NCBI RefSeq assembly: GCF_026340255.1
Contig: NZ_JAPEPJ010000001.1
Coordinates: 3,837,001 to 3,901,000, forward strand
Direction of reading: 5' to 3'
Length of the DNA stretch: 64,000 nt
Source: Streptomyces sp. NBC_01408
GTDB taxonomy: Bacteria; Actinomycetota; Actinomycetes; Streptomycetales; Streptomycetaceae
Shown: piece by piece, positions 17,261-25,734 of the stretch
Position numbering within the stretch: position 1 is the first letter of the stretch
Layout of the letters: each line of letters starts with the position of its first letter
Program-made: the position numbers and the translations under genes
Notes under the pieces: generated by a model
Seen by the model: the letters and a program-made list of their open reading frames with translations, nothing else
Databases searched by the model: none
Told to the model about the DNA's origin: nothing

Positions 17261-17277
17261 TACGTACGATGTACGTA
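17261..17277. promoter_or_regulatory. TetR operator between the ABC exporter and its regulator
   Basis: TACGTAC-GAT-GTACGTA is a perfect 7-bp inverted repeat with a 3-bp spacer, centred in the 72-bp gap between the ABC exporter and the tetR gene. Position and symmetry suit autorepression and repression of the exporter. Confidence 0.65.
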
Positions 17278-17313
17278 ACTAGGATGGAGGCGAGACGGAC
17301 GAGGTGATGAGCG

Positions 17314-18042
17314 ATGACACCCAGCGGGCGCCCCGCTGAACCCGAAGTGATCTGGGCCCGCCCGCAGCGGGCCGGACGCGGACCCCGGCCCGCGCACAGC
17401 CGTGAGTCGATCGCCGCCGAGGCGGTCCGGATCGCCGACGCGGAGGGGATCGAGGCCGTCTCCATGCGGCGCGTCGCGGCCGGGATCGGCGCCGGGACCA
17501 TGTCCCTGTACAACTACGTGCCGCGCAAGGAGGACCTGTACGAGCTGATGGTCGACGCGGTCAGCGGGGAGTACGAGTTCCCCCCGCCCACCGGTGACTG
17601 GCGCGCCGACCTGCTCGCCCTCGCCCACCAGACGCGGGCGCTGATGCAGCGCCACCCGTGGCTGCCCCGGCTGCTGAGCCCCGTCTACGGCTTCGGCCCC
17701 AACGCCCTGCGGTACCTGGAGCACAGCCTGGACTGCCTGGCGCCGCTGGAGGTGCCCGATGCCGAGAAGCTGGAACTCGTCGCCGCCGTCAACGGCACCG
17801 TCGCGACCTACGTGTCGGGCGAGCTGGCCCTGGCCGAGCGGGCCCGGGCCCTGCCCTGGTCCGCGGCCGAGGAGCAGCGCGTACGGGCGGCCTGGATCGG
17901 CTCCCGGCTGGCCACCGGCCAGTACCCGCTGCTGACGGCGGCCCTGACGGGCGGCGCCGCCCCGATTACCGAGGCCGGGCCGGAGCTGGCCGAGGCCTTC
18001 GACCGCTCGATGGCCCGGCTGCTGGGGGCGTGGGGCGGGTAG
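17314..18042 (+). CDS. TetR regulator of the ABC exporter
   Basis: This 242-residue TetR protein has an N-terminal helix-turn-helix (about residues 28-75: IAAEAVRIADAEG, then VSMRRVAAGIGAGTMSLYNYV) and a TetR_C-like ligand domain (GNALRYLEHSL, ALPWSAAEEQRV). The N-terminal 25-residue Pro/Arg-rich extension (VIWARP) is typical of regulators beside DrrAB exporters. It is divergent from that exporter, with a paired GTAC-N3-GTAC operator between. The effector is presumably the exported compound. Confidence 0.9.
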   Translation: MTPSGRPAEPEVIWARPQRAGRGPRPAHSRESIAAEAVRIADAEGIEAVSMRRVAAGIGAGTMSLYNYVPRKEDLYELMVDAVSGEYEFPPPTGDWRADLLALAHQTRALMQRHPWLPRLLSPVYGFGPNALRYLEHSLDCLAPLEVPDAEKLELVAAVNGTVATYVSGELALAERARALPWSAAEEQRVRAAWIGSRLATGQYPLLTAALTGGAAPITEAGPELAEAFDRSMARLLGAWGG

Positions 18043-18223
18043 GCCGTCGCGCGGCGCCCCGGAAGGCCTTCGCCGGGCGGGTTCGGCGGCTTCGGGCGTG
18101 CTTGGCATGCGCGGCGGGTTCGGCGTGCGTGGCGGGCTCCGGGGCCGGCCTCGGTGGTCGGGGCTGGCTCGGCGGGCTTGGGCGGGCTTGGCGTGCGCGG
18201 CGGGCTCCGGCCTGTCCGGCGGC

Positions 18224-19390
18224 TCAGAGGAGCGCGAACTGCCCGCCCGGGCCCTCCTCCTGGTGGTCCAGCACCGAAGCCGGGCGGCGGGCCCAGCGGG
18301 GCGGCGGCAGCACCCCGGCCGCGCGCAGCTCCGCCACCGGCAGGCCCGGGCCCGGCTCGAACGCGGCTCGCTCCGGGGCCAGGTCGGCCAGCAGCGCCAG
18401 GGTCGTGACCAGGGCCAGCAGCTCCGAGGTCCAGCCCTGCGGCCACTGCGCCGGGCCCAGCGCCTCCAGCCCCTCGGCCCCGGGACGGCGGTGCGCCGTG
18501 CGGGCCGCGAACCAGGCCTCCAGTACCCGCACGCCCTGCGCCTGGTACTCCCAGGCGGCGGGCGGCACGGGGGAGACGGTTCCCGTGCCGAGGCTCAGCG
18601 TCTCGGTCCCGGCGTCGTACGCCAGCTCGTGCGGCCAGGCCGGCACCGCCGAGCGGACGTACGGGCGGCGCCCGCCCGGCAACCGGGGCGGCTCACCCCC
18701 GCGGGCCCCGCGCAACTGCACGGTCAGGAGGCGGTGCCCCAGCTCCAGCCCGGCCCGCCAGCGCTCCGGATCGGCGGTGAGCGGGACCTCGTACCCCCGC
18801 GGCCCCGGCCGGCCCGCCGCGAGGATCCAGCACAGGACGTCCTCGGGGGTGACCCAGCCGCCGTAGCGCTCGCCCAGCAGGGCCGGCAGGCCGGGGGCGA
18901 GGTTCGGCTCGGCGCCGCCGGGGCGCCGGTGCAGCGGACGGACCTTGCCGAGCCGCCCGGCCGGGAGGTACGCGGTGACCAGCGGCTCCGGGGTCTCGAC
19001 CAGGAACAGCTGGTGCTCGTCGAGGACCCGCCAGAGCTCCGGGCGGGCCGTGTCGATGAGCCGCTGGTCGGGGAGCAGCCACTGCTCGTCGAAGGGCTCG
19101 CGGAGCACCCGTACGGGATCGGGGCAGGGGCCGGGGTCGTCGGCGAACCGGGCCGTACCCGATCGCTGGCCCGGCAGCGCCGCCGCACCGGCGGCGGGCG
19201 TGCGGCTCCGGCTCGGGCGGAACAGCCGCTCCCGCTCGGCCCCTTCGGCGTCGGTCAGAGCCGCCCAGCGGGCGCGCAGGGCCGCCGGATCGGGCGCGGC
19301 GACCCAGTCGCGGCCCAGGCGGAGGCCGCCCACGGCCCAGGGCATCAGATCGTCCAGCAGCAGGTGCGGCAACGGCGTGTCAGCGCTCAC
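18224..19390 (-). CDS. Orphan type ISP restriction-modification C-terminal-domain protein
   Basis: This 388-residue protein resembles the C-terminal (target-recognition/coupler) part of type ISP restriction enzymes, recognised by REPFDEQWLLPDQRLIDTARP, NLAPGLPALLGERYG, VPLTADPERWRAG and the final WEYQAQGVRVLEAWFAAR. The nuclease, helicase and methyltransferase modules are all absent, and no such genes lie beside it. Stand-alone proteins of this type are widespread in Streptomyces and annotated by similarity only, so DNA restriction should not be assumed. The 18043-18223 gap downstream holds GGCGTGCG-type direct repeats. Confidence 0.65.
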   Translation of the reverse strand: MSADTPLPHLLLDDLMPWAVGGLRLGRDWVAAPDPAALRARWAALTDAEGAERERLFRPSRSRTPAAGAAALPGQRSGTARFADDPGPCPDPVRVLREPFDEQWLLPDQRLIDTARPELWRVLDEHQLFLVETPEPLVTAYLPAGRLGKVRPLHRRPGGAEPNLAPGLPALLGERYGGWVTPEDVLCWILAAGRPGPRGYEVPLTADPERWRAGLELGHRLLTVQLRGARGGEPPRLPGGRRPYVRSAVPAWPHELAYDAGTETLSLGTGTVSPVPPAAWEYQAQGVRVLEAWFAARTAHRRPGAEGLEALGPAQWPQGWTSELLALVTTLALLADLAPERAAFEPGPGLPVAELRAAGVLPPPRWARRPASVLDHQEEGPGGQFALL

Positions 19391-19491
19391 CCGGCAGATG
19401 GTAGCGACGGGGCCCGGCGGCAGGGCTGCGCACAGGCCGAAGGGCTACGCTCCTTATATACGCATACGTACCATCGACCGAGGAGACGGTC

Positions 19492-19653
19492 ATGAGTCAG
19501 TACGACGAATACTCGACTCCGTCGCAGGCCGAGGGCGAGCGGCTCGACGAGGACATGGACGAGGCCCAGAAGAAGCAGCAGCACCCCCAGACGATGCGGA
19601 CCACCCCCTCCCAGGCGGAGGGCGAGCGCGGCGCGGAGGAGGAAGGGAAGTAA
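19492..19653 (+). CDS. Small acidic repeat protein (53 aa)
   Basis: This short gene begins MSQYDEYSTPSQAEGER and contains the nonamer TPSQAEGER twice (residues 9-17 and 39-47), separated by a charged Asp/Glu/Lys/Gln segment. It is predicted to be disordered. AGGAGA stands 5-10 bases before the ATG, and TATATA (19456-19461) is a good -10. The tail EEEGK lacks the GGQ/GGE ending of Pup. No function is known to me; the strong ribosome-binding site and promoter argue that it is expressed. Confidence 0.65.
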   Translation: MSQYDEYSTPSQAEGERLDEDMDEAQKKQQHPQTMRTTPSQAEGERGAEEEGK

Positions 19654-19659
19654 CCGACC

Positions 19660-19750
19660 CGGATCGGTCGGTGCGGGGGGCCAGGGGAGCCCGTCGGAGC
19701 CCGTCGGTGCCGTCGATGCCCGTCAGCGCCCGTCAGTGCCCGTCGGCCCC
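19660..19750. repeat. Degenerate GCCCGTCGG tandem repeats
   Basis: The gap after the small protein gene consists of about seven imperfect copies of a 10-12 bp unit (AGCCCGTCGG, TGCCCGTCAG). It lies between convergent genes and may end transcription; no other feature is seen. Confidence 0.4.
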
Positions 19751-19752
19751 GG

Positions 19753-20502
19753 TCAGTGGGCGTCGACCGTCACCGTGAAGGAGAACCGGTCACCGCGATA
19801 GCGGATCCGCGCCACGTCCACCACCCGGCCGTCCTCGTCGTAGGTCACGCCCGTGTAGTGCAGGATCGGGCTGAGCAGGGGGACCTGGAGCAGCTCGGCC
19901 GTCTCCGGGTCGGCGAGCCGGGCCTCCACCGTGTCCGTGATCCGGCTGATGCGCACCCCCACGATGTCCCGCAGCACCTTGGTCATCGGCCAGCGTTCGA
20001 GGTCGGCCAGGTCGACCGCCTCGGCGAACTCGGGAAGCACCGCGTTCTCGGCCCAGTTGGTCGGCTCGCCGCTCTCCCGGTCATGGCGGAGCCGGCGGTA
20101 CGTGACCACCTCGGACGTGTCCGGGAAGTGCTCCAGCAGCTCCCCGGCCACGGTCGTCCGGGCATGGCCGAGAATCGTCGTACGGTCGCCCGACTGCTGG
20201 GCCACGATCGCGTCGACCGAGCCCAGCAGCCGGACCGGGGCGCCCCGCCGCGCCCCCGGCTCGATGAAGGTGCCGCGCCGCCGGTGCCTGCTGATCAGGC
20301 CCTCGCCCTCCAGCTCCTTGAGCGCCTGCCGCATGGTCAGCACGCTGACCCCGTAGTGCTCGGCGAGCTGCTCCTCGGTGGGCAGGCGCAGCGAGGCGTC
20401 CGGGGTGCGCCCGAGTATCGAGGCGCGTAGCGACTGCGACACCTGGTACCAGAGCGGCAGCTTCCGGTTCAGTACCAGGGAGTCGGGGGCGAAGGCGGTC
20501 AC
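19753..20502 (-). CDS. GntR/HutC-family regulator next to hmgA
   Basis: This 249-residue regulator has an N-terminal winged helix (LRLPTEEQLAEHYGVSVLTMRQALKEL) and a C-terminal UTRA ligand domain (residues 90-245). The GTG start at 20502 lies 136 bp downstream of the end of hmgA, in the same orientation. Position suggests it senses an aromatic catabolite such as homogentisate and controls hmgA, possibly through the 9-bp inverted repeat upstream of hmgA; this is inference. The intervening 136 bp include a (GCGGCC)n stretch. Confidence 0.85.
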   Translation of the reverse strand: MTAFAPDSLVLNRKLPLWYQVSQSLRASILGRTPDASLRLPTEEQLAEHYGVSVLTMRQALKELEGEGLISRHRRRGTFIEPGARRGAPVRLLGSVDAIVAQQSGDRTTILGHARTTVAGELLEHFPDTSEVVTYRRLRHDRESGEPTNWAENAVLPEFAEAVDLADLERWPMTKVLRDIVGVRISRITDTVEARLADPETAELLQVPLLSPILHYTGVTYDEDGRVVDVARIRYRGDRFSFTVTVDAH

Positions 20503-20638
20503 GGCTGGTTCTCCGAACGGCTGGGCGGGGGTGACGTGCGGCGCTGCGGGTGGCGCCGCGTGCCGCGTGCCGCAGGGGTGTGCGGCGGCCGCGGCGGCCG
20601 CGGCGTACGGCGTGCCATGCAGCGTATGCAGGTGCCGG

Positions 20639-21982
20639 TCAGGGGCGGAAGTGGCGCTCCAGACCCTGCCAGACGTCGTCGTAACCGCGCTGGAGGTGGT
20701 CCGCGGCGGCCGCCTGGGCGGTGGCGGTGATCGGCCACCGGGTCTCGAACATGAAGGCCAGACCGTCGTCGATCTTCTGCGGCTTCAGCTCGGCGGCGCT
20801 CGCGCGGTCGAACGTCTCCCGGTCCGGGCCGTGCGCGGACATCATGTTGTGCAGTGAGCCGCCGCCGGGGACGAAGCCCTCGGCCTTCGCGTCGTAGGCG
20901 CCCTCGATCAGGCCCATGTACTCGCTCATCACGTTGCGGTGGAAGTACGGCGGACGGAAGGTGTCCTCGCCGACCAGCCACCGCGGGGCGAAGACCACGA
21001 AGTCCACGCCCGCCAGGCCCGGGGTGTCGGAGGGCGAGGTCAGCACGGTGAAGATCGACGGGTCGGGGTGGTCGTAGCTGATGCTGCCCAGCACGTTGAA
21101 GCGCCGCATGTCGTAGACGTACGGCACGTGGCTGCCGTGCCAGGCGACGACGTCGAGCGGGGAGTGGTCGTAGGTGGCGGACCAGAGGTTGCCGCAGAAC
21201 TTGTTGACCACCTCGGTCGGCTGCCCGCCGGCGCCCGGGTCCTCGTACGCGGCCACCGGGGCCTGGAAGTCCCGTGCGGCGGCGAGGCCGTTGGCGCCGA
21301 TCGGGCCCAGGTCGGGCAGCTCGAAGGGCTGCCCGTAGTTCTCGCAGACGTACCCGCGGGCATCGGAGTCCAGGAGCTCGACGCGGAAGCGGACCCCGCG
21401 CGGGATCAGGGCCACCTCGCCCGGCCGGGCGGCGAGCAGGCCGAGTTCGGTGCGCAGGAGCAGGCCGCCGCGCTCGGGGACGATCAGCAGCTCGCCGTCG
21501 GAGTCGCTGAACACCCGGTCGGTCATGGGGGAGTTGGCAGCGTAGAGGTGGATGGCCATACCGGTGCGCTGGGCCGCGTCGCCGTTGCCGCCGAGGGTCC
21601 AGAGGCCGGCCAGGAAGTCGGTGCCGGGGGCCGGGTCGGGCAGCGGGTTCCAGCGCAGCCGGTTGGGGTCGGCGGGGACCTCGGTGAAGGGCGCGGTGCG
21701 CAGGTTGCCGTTGTCGGTCCGGGTGAAGGGCGGGTGCGCGGCGGAGGGGTGGATCCGGTAGAGCCAGGAGCGGCGGTTGCGGCTGCGGGGCTCGGTGAAG
21801 GCGCTGCCGCTGAGCTGCTCGGCGTAGAGGCCGAGGGGGGCGCGCTGGGGCGAGTTCCGGCCGAGCGGCAGTGCGCCGGGGACGGCCTCCGAGCTGTGTT
21901 CGTTGCCGAAGCCGGTGAGGTACTCCAGTGCCTCCGCCGTCTTCCTGGCCTGCTCGATGCCGCCGGCCTGCTGCTCGCTCAT
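20639..21982 (-). CDS. hmgA: Homogentisate 1,2-dioxygenase
   Basis: This 447-residue non-heme iron enzyme opens the ring of homogentisate to maleylacetoacetate in tyrosine and phenylalanine catabolism. Family blocks include [10 protein letters not shown] near the N-terminus, [23 protein letters not shown], and the iron-binding [15 protein letters not shown] (His and Glu). Length is normal for the family (about 430-445). The maleylacetoacetate isomerase and fumarylacetoacetase genes are not in this window. A 9-bp inverted repeat 21 bp upstream of the start is a likely operator. Confidence 0.96.
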   Translation of the reverse strand: MSEQQAGGIEQARKTAEALEYLTGFGNEHSSEAVPGALPLGRNSPQRAPLGLYAEQLSGSAFTEPRSRNRRSWLYRIHPSAAHPPFTRTDNGNLRTAPFTEVPADPNRLRWNPLPDPAPGTDFLAGLWTLGGNGDAAQRTGMAIHLYAANSPMTDRVFSDSDGELLIVPERGGLLLRTELGLLAARPGEVALIPRGVRFRVELLDSDARGYVCENYGQPFELPDLGPIGANGLAAARDFQAPVAAYEDPGAGGQPTEVVNKFCGNLWSATYDHSPLDVVAWHGSHVPYVYDMRRFNVLGSISYDHPDPSIFTVLTSPSDTPGLAGVDFVVFAPRWLVGEDTFRPPYFHRNVMSEYMGLIEGAYDAKAEGFVPGGGSLHNMMSAHGPDRETFDRASAAELKPQKIDDGLAFMFETRWPITATAQAAAADHLQRGYDDVWQGLERHFRP

Positions 21983-22003
21983 CGCTGCTCCCGCTCCGTC
22001 GAA

Positions 22004-22031
22004 GGAATCCTATGGCTGACAGTAGGATTCC
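22004..22031. promoter_or_regulatory. 9-bp inverted repeat operator upstream of hmgA
   Basis: GGAATCCTA (22004-22012) and TAGGATTCC (22023-22031) are perfect inverted arms with a 10-bp spacer, 21 bp upstream of the hmgA ATG. On the minus strand the gene-proximal arm contains TAGGAT, a plausible -10, so a bound repressor would block transcription. The downstream GntR protein is the obvious candidate. Confidence 0.6.
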
Positions 22032-22079
22032 GCGGCCCGCGCGTCAACGGCCGCTCCCGGCCGCCTGGCCGGTTTTCCG

Positions 22080-22378
22080 GGGGCGGGGCCGGTTTTCCGG
22101 GCGCCGGGGGTCGGGAGGGTGGGGTCGGGCGCCGGGGTCGGGAGGGTGGGGCGAAGCCGGGGGTCGGGGGTCGTGGGTCGGGAGTGTGGGGCGGCCGGGT
22201 CCGGTGTGCGGGACGCGGGGCGACCGGGGTCAGGGGTCAGGGGTCCGGCGTGGGGCGGCGGTCGGGTCCGGCGCGTGGGGCGACCGGGTCCGGTGTGCGG
22301 GACGCGGGATGTGCGGGATGCGGGGCGGCCGGGGTCCCGTCGCGCGGGCCCGTACGCGGATTCACGCAGAGGGGGCTC
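22080..22378. repeat. G-rich degenerate repeat block between hmgA and the beta-helix gene
   Basis: The gap between hmgA and the beta-helix gene is about 430 bp. Most of it is short, degenerate direct repeats: GGGGTCGGGAGGGTGGGGC-type units, then two copies of a GACCGGGTCCGGTGTGCGGG-type unit. Runs of three or more G at short spacing could form quadruplexes. No credible gene is seen. Confidence 0.5.
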
Positions 22379-22411
22379 CCAAAAGATGAACAATGCTCTA
22401 CTCTCACGCGC

Positions 22412-24514
22412 ATGTCGTGGACCCGCAGGTTCCCTGCCGTGCCGGCGGCGCTCCTCGCCGCCCTCCTCGCCCTCCTGTCCCTCTTCGCCGCCGCGCCCGC
22501 CGCCCGCGCGCACGAGGAGCGCCCCGTCACCTTCCCGGACGGCTCCGGATCCGTGCCGGAGTACCGCACGGGGGAGCCGGACCTGGTGGTCTGCAAGACC
22601 GACCGGGCCGCCTTCGAGCGCCGGATATCCGCCTTCCCGGAGGACCTCAGGCAGCGCAACCTCGCCCTCTACGAGCGGTGCGAGAAGAGCGGCTACCGCC
22701 ACCTCCAGGAGGCCGTCGACGCCGTCGACCGCCCCGGGATGAACATCGCGATCCTCCCCGGCCTGTACGAGGAGGAGCCCTCACTGCCCGCCCCGACGGG
22801 GGAGTGCGCCGCCCTGAAGGCCCCCAACTCCTCGCTGGGCTACCAGATCCTCAGCTACGAACAACAGCTCCAGTGCCGCCACAACCAGAACCTCGTCGCG
22901 ATCCTCGGCAAGACGAACCTACAGATCGAGGGCACCGGAGCCACCCGCCAGGACGTCGTCGTCGACGCCAAGTACCAGAAGCTGAACGGCATCCGCGCCG
23001 ACCGCTCGAACGGCATCTACTTCCGCAACTTCACCGCGCAGCGCACCACCTTCAACTCCCTGTACGTGCTGGCGGGCGACGGCTTCGTCATCGACGACGT
23101 ACTGACCCGGTGGAACGACGAGTACGGCTTCCTGACCTTCGCCAGCGACCACGGCCTCTACAAGAACTGCGAGTCGTACGGGAACGGCGACTCCGGCATC
23201 TACCCCGGCAGCGCCTCCGACATCAACAACGGCCGCGGCTACGAGGTCCCGCGCTACTCCATCGAGATCACAGGCTGCCGCAGCCACCACAACATGGTCG
23301 GCTACTCCGGCACCGCGGGCGACTCGGTGTGGGTGCACGACAACGAGTTCGATCAGAACATGGGCGGCGCCTCGATGGACAGCGCCTTCCCCGGACATCC
23401 CGGACTCCCGCAGAACCACGCCAAGTTCGAGCGGAACCTGATCCACGACAACAACCAGGACTACTACGGCTACGTCGCCGACGGCACCTGCGCCAAGCCG
23501 CCCATCGAGCGGGGCTACGAGCGGGGAGTCGTCTGCCCGCAGATCTCCATGCCGCCGGGCACCGGCATCATCACCGCGGGCGGCAACTGGAACCTGTACG
23601 AGGACAACTGGGTGTACGGGCACCAGCGCGCCGGCTTCTTCCTCAGCGCGGTCCCCGCCTTCATCCGCGGCGAGGAGAAGTGGTCGAAGCAGACGGACAC
23701 CTCCCACCACAACCGGTACGCCGGGAACGTCATGGGCAAGGACAAGTCCGGCGCGGCCCGGCCGAACGGCATGGACGTGTGGTGGGACGGCCAGGGCGGC
23801 GGCAACTGCTGGCAGGCCGGACCCGACGGCTCCACCCCGGGCACGCTGCCGCAGTGCGGTGAGCGCCGCGGCGCGGTCTCAGGGGCGTCGGCCCGCCTGG
23901 TCGGCGAACCGGTGAAGCTCGTCCAGCTCCTCGTCTGCGCCGACTACAGCGTGCAGGCCCGCAAACTCCCGGCCGGCTGCGACTGGTACGGAGCCCGGGG
24001 CATCGAGCGGGTCGAGACCCAGATCGCGCTCGCCGTCGCGGCGGTCCTGCTGCTGGTCGGCGGAGTGCTGTGGGCGCGCCGCCTGCGCGGCTCCCGCCTG
24101 GGCACGGCGGCCTCGGTCCTGGGCCTGGCAGGTCTGGCCCTGGACGTGGCCGGCTCCACCATGCCGCTGACCGCGACGTTCGTCCCCGCACTGGCCCTCC
24201 TCCTGCTGGGCCTGTGGTGGACGGGCGTGGGCCTCGCCCTGCGCCCGACCCGCCCCTGGCTCGCCCGCCTGACCCTGCTGCTGGCCGGCCTCACCCTGTT
24301 GGACGCCTTCGACAAGGCGGTCCTGATGATCCCGTGGACCCCCCTGAGCCCCGCCTGGGCCCGAGCCCTGGTGGCCCTCATCTGGCTCCTCTGGGCAGCC
24401 ATAGCCTCAGCTCGCCCCAACCCCGACCCGGCCCCCGACCCCGACCCGGCCGCCGACCCCGACCCGGCCCCCACCCCTACCGACCCCCACCCCGTGACGA
24501 GGCCGGGTCCGTGA
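22412..24514 (+). CDS. Secreted beta-helix protein with C-terminal membrane helices
   Basis: This 700-residue protein has a signal peptide (residues 1-31, ending ARA) and a right-handed parallel beta-helix domain (about 60-500; YFRNFTAQ, DDVLTRWNDEYGF, YKNCESYGNGDSGIYPG, HHNMVGYSGT). Then come five or so membrane helices (about 530-670) and an Asp/Pro-repeat tail. Beta-helix domains of this kind bind or cleave polysaccharide. The fusion to a polytopic C-terminus means the helix is displayed outside the membrane. The ATG at 22412 has no ribosome-binding site; TACTCT (22399-22404) fits a -10 for a leaderless mRNA. A long upstream open frame in this register is only GC-driven. Confidence 0.8.
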   Translation: MSWTRRFPAVPAALLAALLALLSLFAAAPAARAHEERPVTFPDGSGSVPEYRTGEPDLVVCKTDRAAFERRISAFPEDLRQRNLALYERCEKSGYRHLQEAVDAVDRPGMNIAILPGLYEEEPSLPAPTGECAALKAPNSSLGYQILSYEQQLQCRHNQNLVAILGKTNLQIEGTGATRQDVVVDAKYQKLNGIRADRSNGIYFRNFTAQRTTFNSLYVLAGDGFVIDDVLTRWNDEYGFLTFASDHGLYKNCESYGNGDSGIYPGSASDINNGRGYEVPRYSIEITGCRSHHNMVGYSGTAGDSVWVHDNEFDQNMGGASMDSAFPGHPGLPQNHAKFERNLIHDNNQDYYGYVADGTCAKPPIERGYERGVVCPQISMPPGTGIITAGGNWNLYEDNWVYGHQRAGFFLSAVPAFIRGEEKWSKQTDTSHHNRYAGNVMGKDKSGAARPNGMDVWWDGQGGGNCWQAGPDGSTPGTLPQCGERRGAVSGASARLVGEPVKLVQLLVCADYSVQARKLPAGCDWYGARGIERVETQIALAVAAVLLLVGGVLWARRLRGSRLGTAASVLGLAGLALDVAGSTMPLTATFVPALALLLLGLWWTGVGLALRPTRPWLARLTLLLAGLTLLDAFDKAVLMIPWTPLSPAWARALVALIWLLWAAIASARPNPDPAPDPDPAADPDPAPTPTDPHPVTRPGP

Positions 24515-24660
24515 TCAGGCCCGGCCGGGCTCGTGACGAGGCCCACCCCGTGACGAGGCCCGGCCGGGCCCGGGGCCGGCCCGTGGCAAGGCCTGGCCCG
24601 TGACCACCTGGCCAGGCCCGCGCCCCGGCCTGTGACGAGGTCCGGCCCGTGAGCCCCACC
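24490..24660. repeat. GTGACGAGGCCCGGCC imperfect tandem repeats
   Basis: About six degraded copies of a roughly 20-bp unit (CCGTGACGAGGCCCGGCCGG) begin inside the last codons of the beta-helix gene and continue into the gap. The remaining gap to 24801 is Pro/Arg-type GC repeat without a gene, apart from the AGGAGG of the next start. Confidence 0.5.
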
Positions 24661-24801
24661 CCGGCCCGCGGGCCGACCCGCCCGGCCCCGGGCCGACCCG
24701 CAGCCAAGCCCCGGGGCAGCCCGGGCCCGGGCTGTGACCGGGCACTGGCTCGGCCAGGCCCAGAAGCCGTCCAGACGGCACCGACCACAGGAGGCCCCGC
24801 C

Positions 24802-25734
24802 GTGACCGACAGGCCCGAGGAACGCATCCGGTGCGATGCCTGCGCCCCGCCCACCCGCTGGGCCCGCGCGACCCGCCCGACCCGGCCAGGCCGCGCCGCC
24901 CGTACTGCCGCCCTGCTCACCCTCCTCCTGCTCCTCGCGGGCAGCGCGGCGACCGGCTGCGGCGGGCGGGCCACCACCCACCACAAGCCCGGCACCAGCC
25001 ATGAGCAGGCCTCCGGCAGTGTGGGCACCCTGCTCACCACCGAGGACGGCTCCGGCCACCGGCTCCGCGAGGTCCCCGCCGACGGTGCGCCACAAGTGCA
25101 GCTCGCCGCCCGCCCGGACTCCGAGGACGGCTGGAACCTCCAACTGACGGTGAACAACTTCCGCTTCACCCCCGACAGCGCCGGCGGCGCCGCCCTCCCG
25201 GGCGCCGGCCACGCCCACCTGGAGCTCGACGGGCGCAAGCTGGCCCGGTTGTACGGCCCTTGGTTCCACCTGCCCGCCGCACAGGTCCCCGAGGGCGCGC
25301 ACACCCTGACCGTCCGCCTCTACGCCGACGACCACACCGCATGGGCAGTCTCCGGCAAGCCGGTCGAGGCCGCGACCCAGCTCACCGCCACCACCACCGC
25401 CCCGGGCGGGTCCGGCGGCCACGGCCACGGCGGCACACCGCAGCCGCAGCCGTCGCCGGAGCCGCAGCCGCCGGGCCGGACGGTCACCATCGCCGTCCGC
25501 GACGGCAAGGTCAGCCCCGCCCCGGCCCGCACAGAACTCAAGCGGGGCGAACGCGTCGCCCTGCGCGTCACCAGTGACCGGGCGGACACCCTGCACGTCC
25601 ACGGATACGACAAGGAACTCGCCCTGCCCGCAGGTCAGGAGGCCACCCTGACCCTGACAGCCGACCGCACCGGCCTCTTCGAGGTCGAGACGCACGAGTC
25701 CGGCCTCGTACTGACCCAACTCCTCGTCCGATGA
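24802..25734 (+). CDS. Lipoprotein with C-terminal cupredoxin-like domain
   Basis: This 310-residue protein starts at GTG 24802, with AGGAGG eight bases upstream; a GTG at 24649 is rejected because it lies in repeats. A basic N-terminus, a Leu-rich core and a lipobox ending AATGC mark a lipoprotein. Residues 80-190 form a beta-rich domain with NNFRFTPD and GHAHLELDGRKLARLYGPW. A His/Gly/Pro linker follows, then a cupredoxin-like domain (about 225-310: VTIAVRDGKV, LHVHGYDKELAL, FEVETHESG). Several exposed His suggest metal binding, but the type 1 copper Cys is missing. Its stop overlaps the next ORF (ATGA). Confidence 0.78.
   Translation: MTDRPEERIRCDACAPPTRWARATRPTRPGRAARTAALLTLLLLLAGSAATGCGGRATTHHKPGTSHEQASGSVGTLLTTEDGSGHRLREVPADGAPQVQLAARPDSEDGWNLQLTVNNFRFTPDSAGGAALPGAGHAHLELDGRKLARLYGPWFHLPAAQVPEGAHTLTVRLYADDHTAWAVSGKPVEAATQLTATTTAPGGSGGHGHGGTPQPQPSPEPQPPGRTVTIAVRDGKVSPAPARTELKRGERVALRVTSDRADTLHVHGYDKELALPAGQEATLTLTADRTGLFEVETHESGLVLTQLLVR

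Noticed and set aside
19492..19653. A Pup (prokaryotic ubiquitin-like) protein
   Set aside because: It lacks the C-terminal GGQ/GGE and the proteasome gene neighbourhood; the tail is EEEGK.
20939..22411. A 490-codon upstream extension of the beta-helix gene
   Set aside because: The stretch is antisense to hmgA and the G-rich repeats. The signal peptide and gene start are at 22412.
24515..24801. An N-terminal extension of the lipoprotein from GTG 24649
   Set aside because: The extension is repeat-derived Pro/Arg/Gly; AGGAGG and the lipoprotein signal fit GTG 24802.
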